From Sagittula salina (GTDB lineage Bacteria > Pseudomonadota > Alphaproteobacteria > Rhodobacterales > Rhodobacteraceae), in the NCBI RefSeq assembly GCF_017813235.1, contig NZ_JAGISH010000018.1, positions 1 through 42,776 on the forward strand: a stretch of 42,776 nucleotides of DNA, given 5' to 3'. The stretch's first letter is position 1. Every line of letters begins with the position of its first letter. Positions 19,745 through 28,101 of the stretch are shown piece by piece. A model generated the notes under the pieces. It ran no database searches. It had not been told where the DNA came from and saw only the letters and a list, made by a program, of their open reading frames with translations. A program made the position numbers and the translations under genes.

Positions 19745-20690
19745 TCAGGTTAAGCCGCAAATCTGAATGCCTCGGCAGGCGTGCGCATGACAAGGCCTGA
19801 TGAGGGCGGCGATTGCTGTAGAAGGCGATCTGTCACCCGGCAGTGCATTGCGCAGCAATGTCACGAGAGGGCAGTCAGCAATCACCCGCAGCGCGTGTTG
19901 GATGCTCTCGAAGCGATGCCGATGCACGCGTTGCTCCTTCAGTGTTCGGATAAGGCGCTCGACCATGCCATTCTGTTGCGGGCAGTGCGGCGTGATGAGC
20001 GCCTGCTTCAGCCCGTAGCTACGGACGATCGTCGTGAAGTGGTGGCTGGTGAAGAGGAGCCCCGTTGTCCGACCGCAGCAGGAACTTTTCCTCGACCCGG
20101 CCTAGGGTGCCGAACCGGGCGATCAACGCGTGCTAAAGGGCGGCGCTGGCGGTCGTGGCCTTGGCGGATCTCGACAGGTGCCAGCCCAGCAGTTCGCGGG
20201 TGTGGCAATCGATAACGAGGGCCAGGGAAGCCCAGCCATCCTTGCCGGTCCGGATGCGGGCGATCGGTCGATCACCTCTCGTTTGGCGCGGCAGCGACGG
20301 AGGGCGCAGCCTGGATGCGGGGCCGCATGCCCACGGCGCGGTTGCGAACCCATTGCCCGGCAGGCGCATCCGCAGGATGCTGCCCAGACGGGGCAGCCCT
20401 TCATCGGGAAGATCCGCTGCACCGTGATCTTGTTGAACCCCAGCAGCCAGGCAACCGTGCGAAAGTCACATGATGGCTCCTCCTGGATCCACTGCCCGGC
20501 AGCACATGCTTGCACGTGTGAGAGGGATCTTCTTGATCGGCTCGGCGAAGCGGGGATCGACCTTCGGCGCGGCTTTCACCGGCTTGCAGTAGACCGTGCG
20601 GCGGGGAATGCCGAACCACGCGCAGAGCCCGGCGATCGGCACCGCGACGCCCTCGGCCAAGTGGCCCTGCTGGATGCGACGGATCAATTC
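19745..20690 (-). pseudogene. IS3-family transposase orfB (broken by frameshifts)
   Basis: Pieces of one DDE integrase appear in different frames on the minus strand. Near 20466-20687 is the N-terminal LCAWFGIPRRTVYCKPVKAA. Near 20450 is RTVAWLLGFNKITVQRIF. Near 20133-20280 is TGKDGWASLALVIDCHTREL. Near 20000-20090 is EEKFLLRSDNG then FTSHHFTTIVRSYG, with the second catalytic Asp. At 19745-19966 is MVERLIRTLKEQRVHRHRF, with the catalytic Glu, ending in a changed C-terminus. At least four frame changes separate them. The protein cannot be made intact. Confidence 0.8.
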
Positions 20691-20750
20691 CCGTCCTGCG
20701 CATCCTACAGGGCCTGGAGCCGTTCGATCATTCTCTCGGACCTGTGGCGT

Positions 20751-21038
20751 TCATGGTCTCACTCGCGCACGCAACCCCGGCATGGCCTCGCCGTAGGCCT
20801 CCTGAAGGTCTCTGAGCTGCTTCTCGTATTGCTCGCGGATGTCGAGAGGGTTGGCGTGCAGCGAGTTCTCCATCCCCCGCTTCGCGTCATCGACCCAGCC
20901 CTCGATCTCGGAGGCCGTCAAGTCGAAGGACCGGTTTGCCTCCGAAACGGTCGTCTTGCCCTGAATGATCTCGATGACAGGCGCTGTCTTACGCTTCGCC
21001 GTCCACCGCTTGATGGTGTCGTCCATCGTCATACTCAT
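20751..21038 (-). CDS. IS3-family transposase orfA (probably inactive relic)
   Basis: 95 residues beginning MSMTMDDTIKRWTAKRK, with a helix-turn-helix-like region (IEIIQGKTTVSEANRSFDLTASEIEGWVDDAKRG) followed by the charged helix EQYEKQLRDLQEAYGEAM. This is the standard OrfA of a group of IS3 elements. AAGGGA lies before the ATG. The C-terminus LRARVRP looks truncated by a frame change before orfB would begin. Since orfB is destroyed, any product could only bind DNA. Confidence 0.75.
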   Translation of the reverse strand: MSMTMDDTIKRWTAKRKTAPVIEIIQGKTTVSEANRSFDLTASEIEGWVDDAKRGMENSLHANPLDIREQYEKQLRDLQEAYGEAMPGLRARVRP

Positions 21039-21090
21039 CGCTACGTTCTCCCTTGTAGCATGAGCAGGTTTTCACTGGGTCGATACAGCA

Positions 21091-21418
21091 GTGTGCAGCG
21101 CTCTCCGGTGGGGGAGAGCCTGACCGCGCGCTTTTCCGGTTTGCCGGCATGGCAGAGGCCGAGGCCGCATCACGTTCGGTGACGTGCGCGGGCGACGGGT
21201 GGCGCTCCATCGGAAATACGGCAATATTTGCATGGTCAACAAGTGGGGTTGCCAATTCGCGACACAAAGATGCACAAAGAGTGGGCGACAGTGTTCAGTC
21301 GCGCCCAAATGGCGGGCAATCTACCAGGCCCGCCCTGCCACACCTCTTGCGACACCTGTCCGCCCGCGTGCTTGGGATCGAAATGGGCGGCGCATGACCT
21401 GACACGGGGAGAGTGACC
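21091..21418. other. Intergenic region upstream of the ABC transporter
   Basis: About 330 bases with no convincing gene. A perfect 7-bp hairpin, GCTCTCC-GGTGGG-GGAGAGC (21100-21119), lies next to the IS end. The rest must contain the promoter for the transporter genes, but I see no clear -35/-10 pair. I looked for, and did not find, the TATTGT/AACAAT operator seen at 24220 and 30015, or the conserved cores of TPP or cobalamin riboswitches. Confidence 0.5.
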
Positions 21419-22420
21419 TTGCTGCATCGTACAATTCTGGGCCTCATGGGCATGGCGCTGGCCACTGCCGCTTCGGCCGAAACCGCCATGCCATTTGCGC
21501 TGGACTGGAAGTTCGAGGGCCCCGCCGCGCCCTATTTCGCCGCCGTCGACAATGGCTATTTCACCGACGCCGGACTTTCGGTGGAAATCTCCGAAGGGCA
21601 GGGCTCGCTCGACGCCATACCGAAGGTCGCCACCGGCGCCTTCCCGGTCGGCTTTGCCGATATCAACAGCCTCATCAAGTTCCTCGACCAGAACCCCGGC
21701 GCGCCGGTGACTGCGGTGATGATGGTCTATGACAAGCCGCCCTTCGCCATCGTCGGGCGCAAGTCACTGGGTGTGGAAACCCCGAAGGATCTGGAAGGCC
21801 GGGTCTTGGGCGCACCGCCCCCCGACGGCGCATGGGCGCAGTTCCCCATCTTTGCCAAGGAAAACGACCTCGACATGGAGAAGATCACGGTGGAGCCCGT
21901 CGGCTTCCCCACACGTGAACCCATGCTGGCCGAGGGGAAGGTTGCCGCGGTGACGGGTTTCTCCTTTTCCTCCTATCTCAACCTCGTGCGTCTCGGCGTT
22001 CCGGAGGACGATATTTCCACCATCCTCATGGCGGACAACGGCGTGGACCTCTACGGCAACGCCATTATCGTCAATACCGACTTCGCCAGCGAAAACCCCG
22101 AGGCTGTGAAGGCCTTCCTCGCTGCCGTGGCAAAAGGCTGGACCGACGCCATAGCCGACCCGGCCACCGCCATCCAAAGCCTGGTGCAACGCAACCCCGC
22201 CGCCGATGCCGCGCTGGAGCAGCGCCGCTTGCAACTGGCGATCGACGCGAACGTGGTGACCGACTGGACAAAAGCCAACGGCATGGGCCCGATCGATGCC
22301 GACCGCTTCGCCAATTCCCTGGACCAGATCAAGCTGACCTACGAATTCAAGGCGGAGCCCGACGCTACCCTCTACTTCGACGGTGCCTACCTGCCCGAGG
22401 GCGGTTTCGCGCTCCAGTAA
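21419..22420 (+). CDS. NMT1/THI5-like (NitT/TauT family) ABC transporter substrate-binding protein
   Basis: 333 residues with a Sec signal peptide (LLHRTILGLMGMALATAASA, cleavage before ETAMPF). The mature protein has the SsuA/THI5-like pattern: FALDWKFEGPAAPYFAAVDN, GYFTDAGLSVEISEGQGS, then KVATGAFPVGFADINSLI. Relatives bind sulfonates, pyrimidine precursors, nitrate or aromatic acids, and sequence alone does not choose. Start: a GTG at 21413 is only two bases from GGGGA, so the TTG at 21419, with better spacing, is preferred. It is followed by its ATPase and permease and by aromatic-type catabolic genes, suggesting uptake of an aromatic acid or related compound. Confidence 0.85.
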   Translation: MLHRTILGLMGMALATAASAETAMPFALDWKFEGPAAPYFAAVDNGYFTDAGLSVEISEGQGSLDAIPKVATGAFPVGFADINSLIKFLDQNPGAPVTAVMMVYDKPPFAIVGRKSLGVETPKDLEGRVLGAPPPDGAWAQFPIFAKENDLDMEKITVEPVGFPTREPMLAEGKVAAVTGFSFSSYLNLVRLGVPEDDISTILMADNGVDLYGNAIIVNTDFASENPEAVKAFLAAVAKGWTDAIADPATAIQSLVQRNPAADAALEQRRLQLAIDANVVTDWTKANGMGPIDADRFANSLDQIKLTYEFKAEPDATLYFDGAYLPEGGFALQ

Positions 22421-22434
22421 GGCGGCACAATGTC

Positions 22435-22484
22435 GGTGGGCTGAAAACCCACCCTACGGCCGGGCGCGCCCGTAGCGCCCGGCC
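22435..22484 (+). repeat. Two hairpins (REP-like) between binding-protein and ATPase genes
   Basis: The first hairpin is GGTGGG-CTGAAAA-CCCACC (22435-22453) followed by CTACGG, a widespread REP-like motif in bacteria. The second has perfect 10-bp arms GGCCGGGCGC (22458-22467) and GCGCCCGGCC (22475-22484) around GCCCGTA. Both fall in the 80-base gap after the binding-protein stop, where RNA hairpins commonly stabilise the upstream message. Confidence 0.6.
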
Positions 22485-22500
22485 CGAACAGGGACAGAAA

Positions 22501-23283
22501 ATGACCAACCTCATCGAGATCCGGGACGTCCGCCACAGTTACCAGACCCAGAGCGGGCCACTTCCGGTGCTGGACGGGCTGAATGTTACCGTGCCCACCG
22601 GCGGCTTCTGCGCCGTGGTCGGCCCCTCGGGCTGCGGCAAATCCACTCTTACGCGCCTCATCGCCGGGCTGATGAAGCCCGACCAAGGCGAAGTCTGGCT
22701 GCATGGCGAACGCGTCACCGGCCCGCGCAACACTGTGGGCATGGCCTTCCAGAACCCCGTGCTGCTGGAATGGCGCACGATCCTGCAGAACGTCGTCCTT
22801 CCGCTGGAGATCGTTCCGACGAAACTGTCGCGAAAGCAACAGGAAGACCGCGCGCGTTACCTGCTCGCGCTCGTCGGCCTCTCGGGGTTCGAGGATAAAC
22901 GCCCCTCCGAACTGTCAGGCGGGATGCGCCAGCGCGCCTCGCTGTGCCGGGCACTGGTACACCAGCCAGAGGTCCTGATCCTTGATGAACCCTTCGGCGC
23001 GCTCGACGCCTTCACCCGCGAGGACCTCTGGCAGACCATGCACCGGGTCAAGGAGAAAGAGCCGTTTACCGGCGTGCTCATCACCCACGATCTTCGCGAG
23101 TCGATCTTCCTCGCCGATCAGGTGATCGTGTTGTCGGGCCGCCCCGCCCGCACCCAGTTCGTGCTGGATGTGCCGGACACGGGGCCGCGCGACCTCGACC
23201 ACCTCTACACCGCGCAGGCAGCCGAGATGCTGCACGTCCTGCGCCACCAGATCGAGATTGCCCAGGGCCGCGCCGCCGCCTGA
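22501..23283 (+). CDS. ABC transporter ATP-binding protein (SsuB/TauB type)
   Basis: 260 residues with a complete ATPase: Walker A GPSGCGKST (about 41-49), Q-loop AFQNPVLLEW, signature ELSGGMRQRASLCRAL (about 138), Walker B VLILDEPFGALD and the H-loop in VLITHDLRESIFLAD. It has the short C-terminus of NitT/TauT-family ATPases without a TOBE domain. RBS GGGACAG precedes the ATG. It partners the binding protein upstream and the permease downstream; a partial dispersed repeat lies between it and the permease. Confidence 0.92.
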   Translation: MTNLIEIRDVRHSYQTQSGPLPVLDGLNVTVPTGGFCAVVGPSGCGKSTLTRLIAGLMKPDQGEVWLHGERVTGPRNTVGMAFQNPVLLEWRTILQNVVLPLEIVPTKLSRKQQEDRARYLLALVGLSGFEDKRPSELSGGMRQRASLCRALVHQPEVLILDEPFGALDAFTREDLWQTMHRVKEKEPFTGVLITHDLRESIFLADQVIVLSGRPARTQFVLDVPDTGPRDLDHLYTAQAAEMLHVLRHQIEIAQGRAAA

Positions 23284-23292
23284 TCCCCGCGC

Positions 23293-23325
23293 CGCGCCCC
23301 TGCTTCTTCTTGGTCCCAATACTCA
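23293..23325 (+). repeat. Dispersed repeat, partial copy 1
   Basis: GCCGCGCCCCTGCTTCTTCT followed by TGGTCCCAATACTCAC matches the reverse complement of 42599-42637 and the 5' halves of copies at 31112 and 42703. The G-rich hairpin half is absent. It sits in the gap between ATPase and permease genes. Confidence 0.6.
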
Positions 23326-23376
23326 CTGCGACCGCGCCGCCCGATACGCCCTCGCCCGCCCAAGAGACCCCTGCCC

Positions 23377-24138
23377 ATGCGCCTCAAAGCCATCCTCACC
23401 CCGATCGTCGCCGTGCTGGTTTTCCTCTCGTTGTGGGAGGCGCTGGTCTGGATCATGGGTTGGCCCAACTACAAGATGGCATCACCCTCCGACCTTGTCC
23501 CGGCCTACATCCGTTACTGGAACCTGTTTCTTGTGATGGGGTGGCAGACGCTCTGGCGGACGGTTGCGGGGCTCCTTCTGGCCATAGTCGTGGGCACCGC
23601 ACTGGGCATGGTGATGGGCTTTTCCCGCACCATGCGCGACGCCCTTTACCCCCTTCTGGTGGGCTTCAATGCCATTCCCAAGGCGACCGTTGTGCCGATC
23701 ATCGCGCTGATGTTCGTGGGCTACCACGACGTCAACACGGTGCTCATCGCCTTCATGATCTCCTTTTTTCCCATCGCCGTTTCGATCTCTATCGGGCTCT
23801 CGACTCTGGAACCGGAGTACCGCGACATCCTGCGGTCCCTCGGTGCCTCGCAATCCACGATCTTCTGGAAGATTGCCCTGCCAAAGACCCTGCCGGAGTT
23901 CTTCGGGGCGCTGAAGGTGGCGGTCACGCTGGCCTTCATCGGCACCAACCTGATGGAGATCGTCTCCCCCCACGGTAGGGGCCTCGGTGCGCTGTTCGAT
24001 TCGGGCAAGACCAATGCCGACTACCCGCTGATGTTCGCGGTTCTCATCGCGCTCGCCTTCCTCGGCATCGTTCTCTACTACGTCGTCGTCGCGCTGGAAA
24101 AAGTCTTTGCCGGCTGGGCGGAGCGCACACCGACCTGA
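23377..24138 (+). CDS. ABC transporter permease (SsuC/TauC type)
   Basis: 253 residues with about six hydrophobic segments. The first is ILTPIVAVLVFLSLWEALVW, with later ones in VAGLLLAIVVGTALGMVMGF and PLMFAVLIALAFLGIVLYYV. The EAA-type loop EPEYRDILRSLGASQSTIFWKIALP (about 147-171) is the ATPase contact. One gene presumably supplies both halves of a homodimeric channel, as is usual for this family. It ends the transporter set; about 160 bases then separate it from the crotonase gene and its operator. Confidence 0.9.
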   Translation: MRLKAILTPIVAVLVFLSLWEALVWIMGWPNYKMASPSDLVPAYIRYWNLFLVMGWQTLWRTVAGLLLAIVVGTALGMVMGFSRTMRDALYPLLVGFNAIPKATVVPIIALMFVGYHDVNTVLIAFMISFFPIAVSISIGLSTLEPEYRDILRSLGASQSTIFWKIALPKTLPEFFGALKVAVTLAFIGTNLMEIVSPHGRGLGALFDSGKTNADYPLMFAVLIALAFLGIVLYYVVVALEKVFAGWAERTPT

Positions 24139-24204
24139 GAGGGCCCCTCTGGCTGGACCCCAAGGGGCAGAGCCTCTTCTACATCAAGGACAATCCCGCC
24201 GACG

Positions 24205-24245
24205 TTGACAGCGTGTCCGGATATTGTTTACGTGTGAACAATATC
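24205..24245 (+). promoter_or_regulatory. Promoter/operator of the crotonase-MarR-monooxygenase genes
   Basis: A perfect 9-bp palindrome, GATATTGTT (24220-24228) and AACAATATC (24237-24245) around TACGTGTG, is the size and form of a MarR operator. A consensus-like -35, TTGACA, lies at 24205-24210, so the palindrome would cover the -10 region. The same arrangement recurs at 29998-30035. It lies 53 bases before the crotonase start; the MarR gene is the next gene. Confidence 0.75.
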
Positions 24246-24297
24246 GACGCCAGATCGACACGTGGGCCATCGTGCCCGCGCGCACCGGGAGGACAGC

Positions 24298-25083
24298 ATG
24301 GATACGACGGAAACGCTCGTCACATACGAGCGGCGCGGTGACGTCGCGTTGATCGGACTGGACCGCCCGGCCAAACGCAATGCCATTTCCGACCGCTTCG
24401 TCGAAGCCATCCACGACGCCGTGCAGCGTGCCCAGACGGAGGCTCGCGCAGGGGTGATCTTTGGCCACGGGCCGCATTTCTGTGCCGGGCTCGACCTTGC
24501 CGAACATTCGGAAAAGCCGCTTTTCGATGCGGTCAAAGGATCGCGCCGCTGGCACGCGGTCTTTGACGGGATCGAGCGTGGCACCATCCCCTTTGTGGCC
24601 GCCATCACCGGCGCGGCGGTGGGCGGCGGCTTCGAACTGGCGGCGGCGGCGCAAATCCGGGTGGCGGACGAAACCGCCTTCTTCGCACTGCCCGAAGGCC
24701 AGCGCGGCATCTTCGTCGGCGGTGGCGGTTCGGTCCGCATCGCCCGGCTGATCGGCCCGGCGCGCATGGGGGACATGATGCTGACGGGGCGAGTTCTGAA
24801 GGCAGCGGAGGCCGAGGCCTGGGGCGGCGTTTCCTACGTGGTGCCCGAAGGTGCCGCGCTGGAAAAAGCCGTGGCCCTGGCCGAACAGATGGCGACCAAC
24901 GCGGAGTTCACCAACTACGCCATCATCAACGCGTTGCCGCGTATCGCGGATATGTCTTCGGAGGACGGGCTGTTCACTGAAACGATGGTAGCCTCGCTCG
25001 CCACCATGACCGGCGACGCAAAGGATCGCCTGCGCGCCTTTCTCGAAAAGCGCGCGGCGAAGGTGGCGAACCCCAATGCCTGA
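24298..25083 (+). CDS. Crotonase/enoyl-CoA hydratase family protein
   Basis: 261 residues of the crotonase fold. The CoA-binding start is VALIGLDRPAKRNAIS (about residue 18), the oxyanion-hole segments are FGHGPHFCAGLDLAEH and ITGAAVGGGFELAAAA, and a catalytic-type Glu is in FALPEGQRGIFVGGGG (about 135). It lacks the fuller sequence pattern I know from feruloyl-CoA hydratase-lyase (Ech), so hydratase, lyase or another crotonase reaction cannot be assigned. The ATG at 24298 follows GAGGACA. It is the first gene after the palindromic operator and overlaps the MarR start by eight bases. Confidence 0.88.
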   Translation: MDTTETLVTYERRGDVALIGLDRPAKRNAISDRFVEAIHDAVQRAQTEARAGVIFGHGPHFCAGLDLAEHSEKPLFDAVKGSRRWHAVFDGIERGTIPFVAAITGAAVGGGFELAAAAQIRVADETAFFALPEGQRGIFVGGGGSVRIARLIGPARMGDMMLTGRVLKAAEAEAWGGVSYVVPEGAALEKAVALAEQMATNAEFTNYAIINALPRIADMSSEDGLFTETMVASLATMTGDAKDRLRAFLEKRAAKVANPNA

Positions 25084-25579
25084 CGCCGGACCAGACGGGG
25101 CGCGGGACAATAACCTCGACTACGGCCCGCTGGGGCAAAGCCTCGGTTTTCTCCTGCGGCTCGCGCAGTTGCGCAGTTTTGCGACCTTCTACAAGGACAT
25201 GGGCGCCCTGGACATTCGCCCCGGTGAAATGACCCTTCTGATGGTGCTGGCGGAAAACCCTGGCGTGCGGCAGGGCATTCTGGCCAAGGCGCTGCGGATC
25301 AAGCGCGCCCATATGACCAAGATGGTGCACGGAATGGAGGCCGACGGCCTGATTGCCCGCACCGTTCCCGAGGGCGACAAACGCTCGGTTGAACTGTGGC
25401 TGACCGAGGCGGGACGGGCGCGCATCGACGCCGTGCGCCCCGACTTCGGTCGTCACGAAGCAAAGGCCACGGGTCCCCTGACGCAGGCGGAGGCGGCGGA
25501 GCTTCGCCGCCTGCTGCGCCGCTATGTGGGCTTCGACGTCCCGGCGGACGCTGGCTGCGACGGAGGGGGCATGAGATGA
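25076..25579 (+). CDS. MarR-family transcriptional regulator
   Basis: 167 residues with the MarR winged helix: helix region GEMTLLMVLAENPGVRQGILAKAL, recognition helix KRAHMTKMVHGMEADGLI, and wing VPEGDKRSVELWLTEAGRA (about residues 45-115). Long terminal helices form the dimer. In several bacteria MarR proteins next to hydroxycinnamoyl-CoA genes (CouR, FerC/FerR) are released by the CoA thioester; the same logic is inferred here. It overlaps the crotonase stop and shares ATGA with the monooxygenase, so it is co-translated with both. The two TATTGT/AACAAT palindromes in this window are its probable targets. Confidence 0.88.
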   Translation: MPDAGPDGARDNNLDYGPLGQSLGFLLRLAQLRSFATFYKDMGALDIRPGEMTLLMVLAENPGVRQGILAKALRIKRAHMTKMVHGMEADGLIARTVPEGDKRSVELWLTEAGRARIDAVRPDFGRHEAKATGPLTQAEAAELRRLLRRYVGFDVPADAGCDGGGMR

Positions 25580-26847
25580 GCGACCGGGTCCTGATTGCGG
25601 GCGGCGGCATCGGCGGGCTGGTCATGGCGTTGACGCTGCACCAGATCGGCGTGCCCTGTTCGGTCTTCGAAAAGGTACGCACCCCGCGTCCGCTGGGCGT
25701 CGGCATCAACATCCAGCCAAACGCGGTGCGGGAACTCTACGACCTCGGGATCGGGGCGGAGGCGCTGGATCGGGCAGGCATTCCGGCACGGGAATGGGCG
25801 CTGGTCGGCCTGAATGGCAACGACATCTACGCCGAACCGCGCGGGACGGAGGCGGGCTACGCTTGGCCGCAATACGCCATGCATCGCGGCGCCTTCCACA
25901 TGCTCCTGCTCGACACCTTCCGTGCGCGGGCGGGGGATGCGGCGGTGGTCACCGGCGCCGCCGCCACGGCCTACGAACAGGACGACGGCGGAGTAACCCT
26001 GCACCTGCAAACGGTCGACGGTCCGCGCACGGAGCGCGGCACCCTGTTGATCGGCGCGGAGGGCATCCATTCGCCGGTGCGTGCGCAGATGCACCCCGAC
26101 CAGCCGCCGATCCACTGGGGTGGTGCGATCATGTGGCGCGGCACCACGCGGGCGAAACCGATCCGCACCGGGTCCAGTTTCGTTGGCCTCGGCACGCACG
26201 AACACCGCATGGTGATCTACCCGATCTCGCACCCGGACGCCGACGGGCTGGCGCAGGTCAACTGGATCGCGGAGCGGACGGTGGACGCCTCGCAGGGCTG
26301 GTCCTCGGACGCGTGGTTCCGCGAGGTGGCGATCGCCGATTTCGCGCATCATTTCGACGGCTTTCGCTACGATTGGCTGGACGTGCCCGCGATGTTGCGC
26401 GGGGCGCAGGTCGCCTATGAGAACCCGATGATCGACCGTGACCCGCTGCCTTTCTGGTCGCAGGGCCGCGTCGCGCTGATGGGCGACGCCGCGCACGCCA
26501 TGTATCCCACCGGCTCGAACGGGGCCTCCCAGGCGGTGATCGACGCCCGGACACTGGGTGCCTGCGTGCTCGAGGCGGGCGTGGGTCCGGCGGCGCTGAA
26601 GCGTTACGACGACCGGCTCTGTGGTCCGGTGGGGGAGCTGGTGCTGCGTAACCGGGGCGCGGGGCCCTTCGGGCTGCTGAACCTCGTGGACGCGCGCTGC
26701 GGCGGCAAATTCGACGACATCGACGCGGTGATTCCGGCGGAAGAACGCGCGGCCTTCATGGCGCGCTACAAAAAGGCGGCAGGATTCGCGCGCGAGGCGC
26801 TCAACGCCGCGCCGCGCACGATCCCCGAAGGCGCGCGCGTGGGTTAG
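25576..26847 (+). CDS. FAD-dependent aromatic-type monooxygenase
   Basis: 423 residues of the class A flavoprotein monooxygenase family (PHBH fold, PhzS/salicylate-hydroxylase-like). The FAD dinucleotide motif is VLIAGGGIGGLVMALTLHQ at the N-terminus, an Arg-bearing middle motif is in YAMHRGAFHMLLLDTF, the DG-like motif is LLIGAEGIHSPVR (Glu replacing the usual Asp), and the GD motif is RVALMGDAAHAMYPTGSNG (about 300). Such enzymes hydroxylate aromatic rings using NAD(P)H and O2. It overlaps the MarR stop by four bases. Its substrate is not visible; the neighbouring CoA ligase suggests an aromatic acid. Confidence 0.87.
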   Translation: MSDRVLIAGGGIGGLVMALTLHQIGVPCSVFEKVRTPRPLGVGINIQPNAVRELYDLGIGAEALDRAGIPAREWALVGLNGNDIYAEPRGTEAGYAWPQYAMHRGAFHMLLLDTFRARAGDAAVVTGAAATAYEQDDGGVTLHLQTVDGPRTERGTLLIGAEGIHSPVRAQMHPDQPPIHWGGAIMWRGTTRAKPIRTGSSFVGLGTHEHRMVIYPISHPDADGLAQVNWIAERTVDASQGWSSDAWFREVAIADFAHHFDGFRYDWLDVPAMLRGAQVAYENPMIDRDPLPFWSQGRVALMGDAAHAMYPTGSNGASQAVIDARTLGACVLEAGVGPAALKRYDDRLCGPVGELVLRNRGAGPFGLLNLVDARCGGKFDDIDAVIPAEERAAFMARYKKAAGFAREALNAAPRTIPEGARVG

Positions 26848-26908
26848 GGGTTTCCCTTTCGGGCAAGCGCCGCCAGTCTGACGGCAAAAGGGACAGGGAG
26901 AACGGGAC

Positions 26909-27904
26909 ATGCTGCGACGCAGGCTTGGGGCCGAGGGGCCGGAGGTATCGGCGCTGGGAATCGGGGGGATGTCGTTCTCGAACTTCTACGGCCCGGTAAC
27001 GGTGGCGGAGTCGCACGCCGTGCTGGACGCGGCGCTCGATGCCGGGGTGGATCACATCGACACCTCCAACGTTTACGGCATGGGCATTTCCGAAGAAACC
27101 ATCGGCGCCTGGCTGAAGGCGCGCGGCGGCGAAAGCCCCTACCGCATCGCCACCAAGGCGTCGATCACGACGGATACCGAGGGGCGGCGCGCCTACGACA
27201 ATTCGCTGGAGCATCTCGAGGCGGAACTGGACGGCAGCCTGAAACGGCTCGGGGTGGAGCGGGTCGATCTGTTCTACATCCACCGCCGCGATCCGCGGCT
27301 GGAGATCGAGACGGTGATGGACAGCCTCCTGACGCTGCGCGCCAAGGGCAAGATCGACATGATCGGCTTCTCCGAGATCGCGCCAACCTCGCTGCGCCGC
27401 GCCGCGGCCGTGGCACCGGTCGCGGCGGTGCAGTCGGAATATTCGTTGCAGACCCGCCAGCCGGAACTGGGGCTGGTGCAGGCCTGCGAGGCGGTGGGTG
27501 CGTCGCTGGTGGCGTTTTCCTCGGTCGGGCGGGGGCTGCTGTCCGACACGCCGCCGCAACCGGGCAGCTTTGCCGACGGCTCCTTCATGGCGACGAATCC
27601 GCGCTTCTCGGGCGGTAACCACGAGCGTAACCTTGCAGCGACGGACGGGCTGCGCGATCTTGCCCGCGACGTGGGTGTGCCCACGGCAACGCTGGCCATT
27701 GCTTGGGTGCTGGGGCAGTCGCCGTCGGTGCTGACGATCCCCGGCACGCGCTCCGTTGCACATCTGAACGAATTGGTGATGGGCGCGGAGTCGGTCATGG
27801 ACCCGGAGTTGCTGCTTGAGATCGAGCGCCGCCTGCCGGTGGGCTGGTGCCACGGTGCACGCTACTCCGACGCGCAGATGTCGGGACCAGAGCACTACTG
27901 CTGA
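26909..27904 (+). CDS. Aldo/keto reductase
   Basis: 331 residues, an NADPH-dependent (alpha/beta)8-barrel reductase. The catalytic tetrad can be placed as Asp and Tyr in HIDTSNVYGMGISEE (about 49-60), Lys in RIATKASI (about 84) and His in LFYIHRRDPR (about 124). The C-terminal cofactor motif is LTIPGTRSVAHLNE. GGGAC(A)GGGA stretches precede the ATG, 61 bases after the monooxygenase, so it is probably in the same transcript. In this context it may reduce an aldehyde or ketone intermediate. It faces the CoA ligase gene across a repeat-containing gap. Confidence 0.9.
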   Translation: MLRRRLGAEGPEVSALGIGGMSFSNFYGPVTVAESHAVLDAALDAGVDHIDTSNVYGMGISEETIGAWLKARGGESPYRIATKASITTDTEGRRAYDNSLEHLEAELDGSLKRLGVERVDLFYIHRRDPRLEIETVMDSLLTLRAKGKIDMIGFSEIAPTSLRRAAAVAPVAAVQSEYSLQTRQPELGLVQACEAVGASLVAFSSVGRGLLSDTPPQPGSFADGSFMATNPRFSGGNHERNLAATDGLRDLARDVGVPTATLAIAWVLGQSPSVLTIPGTRSVAHLNELVMGAESVMDPELLLEIERRLPVGWCHGARYSDAQMSGPEHYC

Positions 27905-27981
27905 TCACGACCGCCTGAGGATGTCTGACTGAAGGGGTGGATCGCGGGACGCCATGCGGCCCGCCCGGTCTGTGGCCGCGC

Positions 27982-28037
27982 CGCGGGGGCTTCGCCCCCG
28001 AACCCCCAGGAGTATGTGGACCAGGAAGAAGCGGGGG
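27982..28037 (-). repeat. Dispersed repeat, copy 2 (with G-rich hairpin)
   Basis: Read on the minus strand it is CCCGCTTCTTCCTGGTCC, then ACATACTCCTGGGGGTTC, then the palindrome GGGGGCGAAGCCCCCG. The hairpin GCGGGGGC-TTC-GCCCCCG (27983-27999) lies between convergent genes and could end either transcript. It belongs to the same family as copies at 31112 and 42703. Confidence 0.7.
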
Positions 28038-28101
28038 ACACTCGGGGGTGCAGGGTGACGGGGGTTGTCACCCGTGTTGCGCGGGCGGATCGCCACCAGC
28101 G

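Larger units (their letters stand above)
19722..21090 (-). mobile_element. Degenerate IS3-family insertion sequence
   Basis: An IS3-type two-ORF element in reverse orientation. An orfA-like gene at the right is followed leftward by a broken DDE integrase orfB. The ends carry related inverted repeats: left CCCAGAGGAATCTGCTCA (19730-19747), right (reverse strand) CCCAGTGAAAACCTGCTCA (about 21061-21079), sharing the CTGCTCA core and CCCAG with one extra base on the right. Outer limits are estimated from TG/CA termini; no clear target duplication is seen. Several frameshifts in orfB indicate that the copy is inactive. Confidence 0.75.

Noticed and set aside
21091..21418. TPP riboswitch upstream of the THI5-like transporter
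   Set aside because: The conserved CTGAGA and CCTGATC-type cores are absent, and the downstream genes are catabolic rather than thiamine-related.
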